The translations under genes were made by a program, and so were the position numbers. A stretch of DNA of 64,000 nt, taken from positions 1 to 64,000 of the forward strand of contig NZ_BAABJQ010000003.1 of the NCBI RefSeq assembly GCF_039543385.1, read 5' to 3'. Positions 34,690-42,186 of the stretch are shown in pieces. The first letter of the stretch is position 1, and each line of letters begins with the position of its first letter. The notes under the pieces were generated by a model that was not told the DNA's origin, did not search any database, and saw only the letters and a program-made list of their open reading frames with translations. This DNA is from Rugosimonospora acidiphila (GTDB taxonomy: Bacteria; Actinomycetota; Actinomycetes; Mycobacteriales; Micromonosporaceae).

Positions 34690-36714
34690 TCAGGAGCGTT
34701 CGACGCGTCCGGCGAACCGGTAGGCTATGGGCGCGGCGCCGGTTGTGGTGATCGTCACGTCATACCAGCCGTCCTGGGTCGGCCAGGTCACCCGCGTGAA
34801 GCCCTCGCGACCCACCTGGTGCACCTCGGTCAGGCGCAGGAAGTCGTTGCTGGCGAGCGTGAAGCGCACCGCGAGGGAGCCGGCGTTACGCAGCGTCAGG
34901 ATCAGCTGCCCGCCGTGCTCCGGGTCGACCTGGACGCTCACCCCGGGTATCTGGCCCTCGTGGCGACCTTCTGGGACGACCGTACCGGCGAATGCCCGGA
35001 TGAACCCGTTCGGCCCGTACACAGTGAACGCGTACCGGCCACCGGAGGTCTCGGCCCGGTACTGGCCCTCCCGGCCGGGGCCCACCAGCACCGGGGTGGC
35101 CGCGAACGGCGGCGCGGCGTCGGGGTACACCGCGAACGACATGGCCGCTCTGCCGGCGTTGGTCAGCGTCGCGCTCACCGCGCCGGTGGCCCGGTCGATG
35201 AGGACGTTCGCGTTCGGCTGGTACGGCAGGTCCCGCCGCGGCCGGCCGCCGGGCTCCTGGGCCGGTGCCGGCTGGGCTCCCGGGCCCGGCGCCGGTACCG
35301 GAGGCAGGCTCGCCTGGGCGTCGGCCCGCGCCACCAGTGCCCCGATGTCCGGCAGGGTCGGCACTCGCGGGTTGAAGTCGCCGAAGTCGAAGCAGCTGGT
35401 CAGGTCGCCGCAGACCGAGCGGCGCCAGGCCGAGATGTTCGGCTCCCGGACCCCGGTGACCAACTCCAGAAACCGGATCACCGAGGTGTGGTCGAAGACC
35501 TGCGAGTTGACCCAGCCGCCATGGCTCCACGGCGACACCACCGTCATCGGTACCCGCGGGCCCAGCCCGATGGGCTGACCGTCCACGAACTCCCCGGCGG
35601 TGCCGGACGGCGGCACCGGCGGCGGCACGTGGTCGAAGAACCCGTCGTTCTCGTCGAAGTCGACGAGCACCACCGTGGAGGACCACAGCCCCGGGCTGTC
35701 CCACAGCGCCCGCAGCACCCGGTCGGTGTACGCCGCGCCGTCGACCGGCCGCGCCTGCGGGTGCTCGCTGTACCGGTACGGCGCGACGATCCAGGACACC
35801 GTGGGCAGCGTGCCGGCGGCACAGTCGCCGATGAACCGGGCCAGCACGTGGTCGACGGAGTGGCCCTGCCCGGCGTCCGGCTGCCACGGGGTCACGCTGC
35901 CCCGCTCGGCGAGCCGGCGCACCGCCGGATCGGTGGAGCCCTGCGCGTCGTGGTACGCCTGGAACAGCCACAGCGGGTTGTCGCCGTAGTCGCCCAGCCA
36001 GTCGCCCTCACCGATCTCGGTATTCGCGTACACCTGCCAGCTCACCCCGGCCCGCTCCAGCCGCTCCGGGTAGGTGGTCCAGCGGTAGACCGGCAGGTAG
36101 TCGTCGGGGTTGGAGATGGCCGGACCGCCGGCGGTGCCGGCCGGGTCGTTCGTGCCGGTCCACAGGAACAGCCGGTTCGGGGTGGTCGGTCCCTGGATCG
36201 AGCAGAAGTAGTGGTCGCAGATCGTGAACGCGTCCGCGAGCGAGTACTGCCAGGGCACGTCGGCCCGGGTGAAGTACCCCATCGCCTCCTCGCCCTTGGC
36301 GTTGACCCAGCGGTTCCACGCGCCACCGTTGGCCGCCGCGTGGGTGCCGTCCCAGCTGTGGTCGAGGTCGCCGGCCTCCTGGGCGTCGTACCGGGTGGTG
36401 TCCATCCGGAACGGCCGCAGCACCCGGTCCCCGGCGCGGTTGGCGTCCGGCTGCTCGAAGACGTTCGTACCGTCGGGGTAGCGCAGCTGCTGGCGGTCGG
36501 CGAAGCCGCGGACCCCGGACAGCGAGCCGTAGTAGTGGTCGAAGGAGCGGTTCTCCTGCATCAGGATCACCACGTGCTTGACGTCCTCGATGGTGCCGGT
36601 GCGGCCGTGCGCGGGCGCGCCGGACGCCGCCTCGGGCAGAACCTGGCCGGTGGCCAGGGCGCCGGCCACCGCCGCTCCGGTGCCGATGACTGTGCGGCGG
36701 GACACCCCAGTCAT
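34690..36714 (-). CDS. Tat-exported phosphocholine-specific phospholipase C
   Basis: The 674-residue protein begins with a Tat signal, SRRTVIG (R6, R7) plus a hydrophobic stretch. The catalytic domain has HVVILMQENRSFDHYYG, SWDGTH, DHYFCSIQGPTTPNR, and VDFDENDGFFDHVPPP, all landmarks of the non-haemolytic PLC/acid phosphatase AcpA family. Two C-terminal DUF756-type domains (about 500-670) complete the family layout. It acts outside the cell on phosphatidylcholine. ATG 36714 follows GGAG. A truncated phosphate transporter lies divergently 237 bp away, which hints at phosphate scavenging. Confidence 0.92.
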   Translation of the reverse strand: MTGVSRRTVIGTGAAVAGALATGQVLPEAASGAPAHGRTGTIEDVKHVVILMQENRSFDHYYGSLSGVRGFADRQQLRYPDGTNVFEQPDANRAGDRVLRPFRMDTTRYDAQEAGDLDHSWDGTHAAANGGAWNRWVNAKGEEAMGYFTRADVPWQYSLADAFTICDHYFCSIQGPTTPNRLFLWTGTNDPAGTAGGPAISNPDDYLPVYRWTTYPERLERAGVSWQVYANTEIGEGDWLGDYGDNPLWLFQAYHDAQGSTDPAVRRLAERGSVTPWQPDAGQGHSVDHVLARFIGDCAAGTLPTVSWIVAPYRYSEHPQARPVDGAAYTDRVLRALWDSPGLWSSTVVLVDFDENDGFFDHVPPPVPPSGTAGEFVDGQPIGLGPRVPMTVVSPWSHGGWVNSQVFDHTSVIRFLELVTGVREPNISAWRRSVCGDLTSCFDFGDFNPRVPTLPDIGALVARADAQASLPPVPAPGPGAQPAPAQEPGGRPRRDLPYQPNANVLIDRATGAVSATLTNAGRAAMSFAVYPDAAPPFAATPVLVGPGREGQYRAETSGGRYAFTVYGPNGFIRAFAGTVVPEGRHEGQIPGVSVQVDPEHGGQLILTLRNAGSLAVRFTLASNDFLRLTEVHQVGREGFTRVTWPTQDGWYDVTITTTGAAPIAYRFAGRVERS

Positions 36715-36951
36715 GTGCGCGCTCCAGTGGTCGTGGGCGATCCAACGGTCGTGAGCGATCCAGGTACCAGGCGCAGTAGATCGAGCACACGCGTCGGGCG
36801 GGTGAACGGCGGTTGCCGAGAAGCTTGTTCGCGCACGTCGATCTGCCGTCCACCGTCCCGCGCGGGCGTTAACCGCATCGCCATGTGTACATAGCCCGAT
36901 GTTTGTGGGCGCCGGCTTAGCCTGTCGGCACGAATCGAGAGGAGGACTTCC

Positions 36952-37332
36952 ATGTCTCTGCTCGTCGTGCTCGTCATCGTCACCGCTCTCGCATTCGACT
37001 TCACCAACGGCTTCCACGACACCGCCAACGCGATGGCGACCTCCATCGCGACCGGTGCCCTGAAGCCGCGGGTGGCCGTCGGGGTGTCCGCGGTGCTCAA
37101 TATCGTCGGCGCGTTCCTGTCCGTACAGGTCGCCAAGACGATCTCTGGTGGCATTGTCGACGACGCGAAAATCACACCGGCCATCGTGTTCGGTGGCCTG
37201 ATCGGCGCGATTCTCTGGAACCTGCTGACCTGGCTGGCCGGCCTGCCGTCCAGTTCGTCGCACGCGCTGTTCGGCGGGCTGATCGGGGCGACCTGGATCG
37301 CCGCCGGCCGGGGAGCGGAGGAGTGGCGATGA
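36952..37332 (+). pseudogene. Truncated Pit-type inorganic phosphate transporter
   Basis: The 126-residue frame encodes the N-terminal third of a Pit permease: FDFTNGFHDTANAMAT (signature), VFGGLIGAILWNLLTW and GLPSSSSHALFGGLIGATW. Normal family members exceed 320 residues and have a second inverted repeat with another NDxxK-type motif; this copy stops after GATWIAAG plus seven residues. The SD GAGGAGG and start are intact and the next gene follows by a 4-bp overlap, so an internal in-frame-neutral deletion of roughly 600 bp probably removed the rest. A half-size functional channel is unlikely but not excluded. Confidence 0.8.
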
Positions 37333-37559
37333 CCATCGCGTGGCACTCGTTGGGCCTGGTGCTCGCCGTCGGGCTGCTGGCCGGCGCGGGTACCGTCCTC
37401 GTCTTCACCGGCGGGGTCCTGGGCCTGGCCATGGCCGAGGGTTCACGGGAGCGCGGCGGCAACGGTCTGGCCGGCCGCGGCCTGGCCGGGGTCTGCTTCC
37501 TGCTGTGCGCTCTCGGCGTGGCCTACGGGATCTACCTGATAGTTCCGCAGTTCCACTGA
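37329..37559 (+). CDS. Small two-span membrane protein downstream of the Pit fragment
   Basis: The 76-residue protein has two hydrophobic segments (about residues 7-33 and 50-72) separated by a basic loop SRERGGNGLAGRG. GGAGGAG lies just before the ATG and the start overlaps the Pit stop by 4 bp. Small membrane proteins of this kind often follow pit genes in actinomycetes and may assist them. Since the Pit gene is truncated its present role is doubtful. Confidence 0.7.
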   Translation: MTIAWHSLGLVLAVGLLAGAGTVLVFTGGVLGLAMAEGSRERGGNGLAGRGLAGVCFLLCALGVAYGIYLIVPQFH

Positions 37560-37561
37560 CG

Positions 37562-37607
37562 TGACGGGCGGGGGCGGCGGGCCAAGGCCCGCCGCCCCCG
37601 CCCGTCA
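37562..37607. terminator. 22-bp perfect-stem bidirectional terminator
   Basis: Arms at 37562-37583 and 37586-37607 are exactly complementary with a 2-nt AA centre. It lies between convergent genes, starting 3 bp after the plus-strand stop and including the minus-strand stop codon (37605-37607). This is the longest perfect hairpin found in the window. Confidence 0.88.
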
Positions 37608-38975
37608 GCGGTACTCGGCGAGGCGCGGCCTGACTCCCAGCAGAACCAGCAGCATGGCCACGCCCATCAGGACAGCGGGGATCACCGTCCAACCGGCCAG
37701 CGCGTGCCGGGCGTCGGCCACCGTGGCGTCGAAGCCCGCCTTACGGCTGGCCGTGATCTGGCTGACCGCCGTGTCGTAGTAGAAGAAGTCGAAGTTGGCG
37801 TCGCCACGGGAGATGCCGGTCAACCGGTTCACGGCCGTGGCGAGTTGGCCGTCGCCGCTCAGCGCGACGATCTGGTCGTGGTCGCGCTGGTAGGCATTCC
37901 ACCGGTCCAGCACGCCGGGACCGGTGCTGCCCGGTGCCCTGCCGAAGGCACCCAGCCCCGCCGACAGGTCGTCGCCGCCGCTGCCGCACGTGCCCCCGTT
38001 GACCAGACACTTCGACTTCGCCGCCAGGTCCTGCTGCACGTATTCCGGGTTGCCGGAGATGAGGTACCGGCTGGTGTCCCCGGCCGCGTCGTAGCTGACC
38101 GCCTGCGCCGCGGTCAGCGACAGGTACGGGGCGAAGCTGTCGCGCTGCGCGGCGTCCAGCCGATTGGTCTCGCCGGTGAACACCACGCCGGCCGCGACGA
38201 CCAGTCCGATGGTGGCCAGCGTCGCCGCGAGCAGCGCCGGGTTGATCAGGCGGCGGAACCGCCGGGCCAGCCGGACCTGCAGCCCCAGCAGCAGGATCAC
38301 GCCCAGCACGCCGAACAGCACGGCCAGGGCCAGCGACCATCGGGCGGTCGAGCGCTGCCCGGAGTAGGCATCGTTGAGCGTGGTCTCACTCGCCGAACGC
38401 AGCGACTTGGCCGACGGCAGCAGGTCGGCGTGCAGCAGCGTGGTGGCCCGGGAGTAATACCCGAGGGTGTCCGCCGGTGGGCGGCCGGGCACCTGGTCGG
38501 CCGCCCCTTCCTGAACGGCGAGCGCCTCCCAGGCCAGCTGCCGGTACAGCGCCAGTTGGCTGGTGAGCGTCCGTAGCTGGGTGCGGGTCGACGCGGTGGT
38601 GGCGGTGTTCAGCGCCTGGGAAAGGTCCGCGTCGACCTGGTTGCTGCGCTGCCGGTAGGTCAGCAGCGCGTCGAGCCGGCTGTCGGACAGCGACTCCGAG
38701 TCGCCAATCATGATGAGGCGGGCGACCTGGGCGTCCAGGTCGCTGAGCGCGAGGTAGAGGTCGGAGGCGGTGGCGGCCTGCGGTGCGGCGTACGCACCGA
38801 CGACATCGACCTGGTCGCGGGTGCGCATCATGCCGACGGTGGTGACCGTGAGCAGCGCCGCCGAGACGAGGATGAGAACCAACGCCGTGAGTCGGATCCG
38901 AACGGGTGTTGCCAATCGGTTGGCCGCGCGGCCGTCAGTGGCTGCCGGGCGCGCCGTCGTCGCGAGCACGCCCAC
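37605..38975 (-). CDS. Four-span membrane protein with two extracytoplasmic sensor-like domains
   Basis: The 456-residue protein has membrane segments near residues 28-50, 210-232, 245-268 and 425-447. Two helical extracytoplasmic regions lie between 1-2 and 3-4 and resemble duplicated four-helix-bundle sensor domains of the chemoreceptor type (RTRDQVDVVGAYAAPQAATA; GETNRLDAAQRDSF). The second contains a cysteine pair in KCLVNGGTCG. There is no kinase, HAMP or GGDEF output. Similar proteins accompany serine/threonine kinases or glutamine-binding proteins in actinomycetes. Function is unknown. Confidence 0.72.
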   Translation of the reverse strand: MGVLATTARPAATDGRAANRLATPVRIRLTALVLILVSAALLTVTTVGMMRTRDQVDVVGAYAAPQAATASDLYLALSDLDAQVARLIMIGDSESLSDSRLDALLTYRQRSNQVDADLSQALNTATTASTRTQLRTLTSQLALYRQLAWEALAVQEGAADQVPGRPPADTLGYYSRATTLLHADLLPSAKSLRSASETTLNDAYSGQRSTARWSLALAVLFGVLGVILLLGLQVRLARRFRRLINPALLAATLATIGLVVAAGVVFTGETNRLDAAQRDSFAPYLSLTAAQAVSYDAAGDTSRYLISGNPEYVQQDLAAKSKCLVNGGTCGSGGDDLSAGLGAFGRAPGSTGPGVLDRWNAYQRDHDQIVALSGDGQLATAVNRLTGISRGDANFDFFYYDTAVSQITASRKAGFDATVADARHALAGWTVIPAVLMGVAMLLVLLGVRPRLAEYR

Positions 38976-39102
38976 ACCCTAAGCAGACGGGTCAACCTGA
39001 GCGGCGGCGCGGTCCGCGTGTCGTCGGAGACCGCGCGGGGCGCCCGATTGGCGCGCCGGACCGTGCGGCGCGTGTGGATGCGGCGAGGGAATTCGGCGGG
39101 CG

Positions 39103-39138
39103 GGTGGCGGTGAGCGAGCGGGTGGCGGTGAGCGAGCG
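39103..39138. repeat. 18-bp tandem repeat near the sigma factor 3' end
   Basis: Two exact copies of GGTGGCGGTGAGCGAGCG (39103-39120, 39121-39138) are followed by a diverged third at about 39139-39156. They lie in the 194-bp gap between the membrane protein start and the sigC stop. Confidence 0.75.
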
Positions 39139-39169
39139 GGTTTCGGTGCGCGGCGGGTGGCGGCGAGCG

Positions 39170-39751
39170 TCAGGTGCCGGTGCGTCCGCGCCCGGCGTGG
39201 CGGCCCTCATTCAGCGCCTCCACCAGGTCCTCGCGGGCGCGTGCCACCCGGGATCGGATGGTGCCGATCGGGCAGTCGCACACCTCGGCCGCGTCGGCGT
39301 AACTGAGGCCGAGCACCTGGGTGGCGACGAAGGCCTCGCGCCGCTCCCGATCGAGGCCGGTCAGCAGGTGCTGCAGCACCACGGCGTCCTCGAACCCACC
39401 GGACAACCGAATCGCCGCGGCCTCGGCGGCGACCTCCTGCCCCTCGAGCGGGGTGGTCCGCGGACTGCGGGTGGCGGCGCGGACATGGTCGGCGGCGACC
39501 CGGCGGGCGATGGACAGCAGCCAGGTGCGCGCCGACGAACGGGCGGCGAAGCCGCGAAGACCCGACATGGCCCGCAGGTAGGTCTCCTGCGCCAGGTCCT
39601 CCACGTCGCGCAGGTCCGCGAGGTGCCCGAGGAACCGGTGCACGTGCCGCTGGGTCAGCTCGACGAAGACCGTGGCGGCGGCCCGGTCGCCGTCCCGGGC
39701 GGCCAGGGCCGCACTCGTGATCTTCTCGTCGTCGTAACCGGACCCGGCCAT
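39170..39751 (-). CDS. sigC: ECF sigma factor, SigC-like
   Basis: The 193-residue protein has region 2 (VFVELTQRHVHRFLGHLAD, then DVEDLAQETYLRA and ARSSARTWLLSIARRVAADH) and region 4 (GLSYADAAEVCDCPIGTIRS). Region 2.4 ARSSARTWLL and the CxCPxGTIRSRVARAR ending closely match mycobacterial SigC. In M. tuberculosis SigC is linked to copper handling and lacks an obvious anti-sigma factor. Here a zinc-finger anti-sigma gene is divergent and a copper operon lies 2-8 kb away, which supports a copper-related regulon. The link is inference. Confidence 0.88.
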   Translation of the reverse strand: MAGSGYDDEKITSAALAARDGDRAAATVFVELTQRHVHRFLGHLADLRDVEDLAQETYLRAMSGLRGFAARSSARTWLLSIARRVAADHVRAATRSPRTTPLEGQEVAAEAAAIRLSGGFEDAVVLQHLLTGLDRERREAFVATQVLGLSYADAAEVCDCPIGTIRSRVARAREDLVEALNEGRHAGRGRTGT

Positions 39752-39843
39752 GGCGCAACGGTAGCGTGCCTACCTAGTGCCCCCGTTCGCGGGCCTGGTG
39801 ACACCGGTGCGAGTCGACGAGCGGCCGGAGCCCGCGTGCGCGG

Positions 39844-39907
39844 GTTGAGCCGGCGTGCGGGTTGAGCCGGCGTGCGGGTTGAGCCGGCGTGCGGAGTTGA
39901 GCCGGCG
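39844..39907. repeat. 17-bp tandem repeats in the sigC/anti-sigma intergenic region
   Basis: Three perfect copies of GTTGAGCCGGCGTGCGG (39844-39860, 39861-39877, 39878-39894) are followed by one inserted A and a partial fourth copy (39896-39907). They end 54 bp before the anti-sigma start and may affect its promoter. Confidence 0.85.
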
Positions 39908-39961
39908 ACACTTTCGGCGGCGGCCGGGAACCAACGGCCGGCGGCCGGCGACCTGTGCAGT

Positions 39962-40714
39962 ATGGAATGCGGTAGGTGGCGGGAGGCGCTCTCGGCGCGG
40001 CTGGACGGCGAGGAGGACCCCGACCAGGCCGCGCTGGTGGACGCCCACCTGGCCGAGTGCGCGGACTGCCGGCGGTGGCTCGACGATGCGGCGACGGTGA
40101 CCCGGCTGGCCCGACTGGGGCCGGTGCCACCCGTACCGGGCGTGCCGGACAGCGTGCTGGACGCGGCGCCGAGGCGTCGGCGGATCGGGTGGGCCGCGGT
40201 GCTGCGGATGGCGCTCGGTGCGATCGGCGCGGGGCAGATACTGCTCGGGGTGGCGCAGATCGCCGGGTCGACGATGGCCGGGGCGATGCCGGCCAGCGAG
40301 ATGGAGGGCGCCAGCGTCGACCACCTGGTACACGAGTCGGCGGCATGGAACCTGGCGGTGGGCGCCGGGTTCCTGTTCATCGCGTGGCGGCGCAGCCGCC
40401 CATCCGGGGTCGTGCCCACCCTGACCGCGTTCGTCGGCGTGCTGACCCTGATGAGCCTGGGCGATCTGATCGACGGCACGGTGGCGCCGAGCCGGTTGGC
40501 TAGTCACGCGCTGCTACTAATCGGTTACGCGATAGTCGTGGTGCTGTGCCGGCCGTCGATGAGCCAGGATCCCCCGGCGGGTACCGGCAGGCGGAGCGGC
40601 GCGGTGCGGTGGAGGCTGGACCCGCCCGGCGACAACGTCATCGAGCTGCGCCCGGGTGCCGTGCCGCCGCCACATGGGGCGCGGGCTCACCTGCATGACC
40701 GCGGCGCGGCCTGA
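39962..40714 (+). CDS. Zinc-finger anti-sigma factor with membrane domain
   Basis: The 250-residue protein has an N-terminal ZAS motif H29-x3-C33-x2-C36 (HLAECADC) and an additional C3, followed by four to five hydrophobic segments (about 70-200) and a polar C-terminal tail ending near the last membrane helix. The ZAS fold holds ECF sigma factors inactive. It faces sigC, so it is most likely the SigC antagonist, with the membrane part sensing the signal. ATG 39962 precedes the conserved MECGRWREALSARLDGE. Anti-sigma partners are not known for mycobacterial SigC. Confidence 0.85.
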   Translation: MECGRWREALSARLDGEEDPDQAALVDAHLAECADCRRWLDDAATVTRLARLGPVPPVPGVPDSVLDAAPRRRRIGWAAVLRMALGAIGAGQILLGVAQIAGSTMAGAMPASEMEGASVDHLVHESAAWNLAVGAGFLFIAWRRSRPSGVVPTLTAFVGVLTLMSLGDLIDGTVAPSRLASHALLLIGYAIVVVLCRPSMSQDPPAGTGRRSGAVRWRLDPPGDNVIELRPGAVPPPHGARAHLHDRGAA

Positions 40715-40719
40715 CCGTC

Positions 40720-40799
40720 GGGGCACCGCACCAATGGGGCACCGCACCAATGGGGCACAGCACCGTCGGGGCACAGCACCAACGGAGCACAGCACCAGC
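40720..40799. repeat. Five 16-bp tandem repeats downstream of the anti-sigma gene
   Basis: Units of consensus GGGGCACMGCACCAAY start at 40720, 40736, 40752, 40768 and 40784, the first two identical and later ones drifting. The array begins 5 bp after the anti-sigma stop and ends 36 bp before the methyltransferase start. A sixth degenerate unit may begin at 40800. Confidence 0.88.
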
Positions 40800-40835
40800 G
40801 GGGCGTCGCGTTGTCCGGCCCGCGCCGGCGGCGCA

Positions 40836-42149
40836 ATGATGAGAGCCATGATTCCCCGGCCGACCGCCTGGTCCGCGTGGCCCACGCTCGACGCGCCCGA
40901 ACGCCGAGCCCGGGCCGCGCGGGTGATCGACCTGCTCGCCGACCTGGTGGTCGCGGCGCCGCCGGCGGCCGGCCCGCGGGCGGATGGCGCCGTGCCGGAT
41001 CGCTCGGCCTCGGCCCATGCGGCCTGGGCGGGGGAGCGCTCCGTCTCGGCGGGGGAGCGCGCCGTCCTGGTGGAGGCCGGCGGCGCGGTGGCGGATCCGG
41101 CCGGCGGACCGGCCGGGGAGTTCGCCGATCGGCTTGCCGGAGCGATCCGGGCACGTGGACGGGCCTGCGTCAGGGTGCGGGACGACTCCTTGACGCGGGA
41201 CGACTCCTTGGCCGACCCGGGGCCCGACGGCGGGTGGGCCGCCGACTCCGCTCCGGTCGTCGGCGGGTCGGTCGCCGACTCTGCCCCGGTCGTGCTGGCC
41301 GATGGGTCCGGCCTGCGGCACCGGCCGCCCGCCGGCGGCTGGGACGTGGTCGTCTACCTGCGTACCGGGCGGTCGTCCGGACTCGGCGCCGGCCACGGTG
41401 ACGGCGTGGACGGCGACGGCGAGCGCGGCGCGGACGTCGTGGTCGATTACCACGACCCGACCTGGCCGGTGATCCGGCGGGTCTCACCGCGGCTCGATCC
41501 GGACGGCGAGCGCGTCTACCTGAGCGAGACCCAGGCGTTCTTCGCGGTGCGGGCCGCGACCTGGAACGCCAAGTTCGGCGACGACCTGCCCGCCTACGCG
41601 GCGGCCGTGGCCGAGGCCGGCATCCGGCCCGGTGCCACGGTGATCGATGTCGGCTGCGGCACCGGACGTGCCCTGCCGGTCCTGGCCCAGGCGATCGGTC
41701 TTTCGCAGGCGCGGCCGGAGCCGGGTCGTGGGGTGAGTGGCAGGGTCATCGGCCTGGACCTCACGCCGCAGATGCTCGCGGCGGCCCGCGCCGAGCAGGG
41801 CCTGTCAGGGGTCGACCTGGTGCTCGGGGACGCCCGGCACCTGCCGCTGGCCGACGGGCGGGCGGACGCCGTCTTCGCCGCCGGGCTCGTCCAGCACCTG
41901 CCCGATCCGGCGGCGGGGCTGGCGGAGCTGGCCCGGGTCACCCGGCCCGGCGGCGCGCTGGTCATCTTCCACCCGACCGGGCGGGTGGCGCTGGCCGCCC
42001 GGCACGGCCGCACGCTGCGCCCGGACGAGCCGCTGCACGAGCCGCGCCTGCGCGCCCTGCTGGCGGCCTCGGGCTGGCGGCTGACCCGGTACGACGACCC
42101 GGCCCACCGCTTTTTCGCCCTGGCCACCCGCTCGGGCGCCACCGGCTGA
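40836..42149 (+). CDS. SAM-dependent methyltransferase with degenerate uridine-kinase-like N-terminus
   Basis: The 437-residue protein ends in a class I methyltransferase (about 245-437): motif I VIDVGCGTGRALPVL, acidic GLDLTPQM, and motif LGDARHLPLADGRADAVFAAG. The first 200 residues are Ala/Gly/Asp rich; pieces such as EFADRLAGAIRARGRACVRV and WDVVVYLRTG resemble uridine kinase sequence, but no P-loop is left. DYHDPTWPVIRRV links the halves. Repeats such as GERSVSAGERAV and SAPVVGGSVADSAPVV show internal duplication. ATG 40836, 40839 or 40848 are possible starts; no SD is clear. Substrate is unknown. Confidence 0.75.
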   Translation: MMRAMIPRPTAWSAWPTLDAPERRARAARVIDLLADLVVAAPPAAGPRADGAVPDRSASAHAAWAGERSVSAGERAVLVEAGGAVADPAGGPAGEFADRLAGAIRARGRACVRVRDDSLTRDDSLADPGPDGGWAADSAPVVGGSVADSAPVVLADGSGLRHRPPAGGWDVVVYLRTGRSSGLGAGHGDGVDGDGERGADVVVDYHDPTWPVIRRVSPRLDPDGERVYLSETQAFFAVRAATWNAKFGDDLPAYAAAVAEAGIRPGATVIDVGCGTGRALPVLAQAIGLSQARPEPGRGVSGRVIGLDLTPQMLAAARAEQGLSGVDLVLGDARHLPLADGRADAVFAAGLVQHLPDPAAGLAELARVTRPGGALVIFHPTGRVALAARHGRTLRPDEPLHEPRLRALLAASGWRLTRYDDPAHRFFALATRSGATG

Positions 42150-42186
42150 CGGCCGCTACCCGCCCGTCACCTCGGCCTGACGGCCG

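Noticed and set aside
36790..36830. PHO box upstream of phospholipase C
   Set aside because: Only one GTTCACC is visible on the minus strand; the required second 11-nt repeat is not present.
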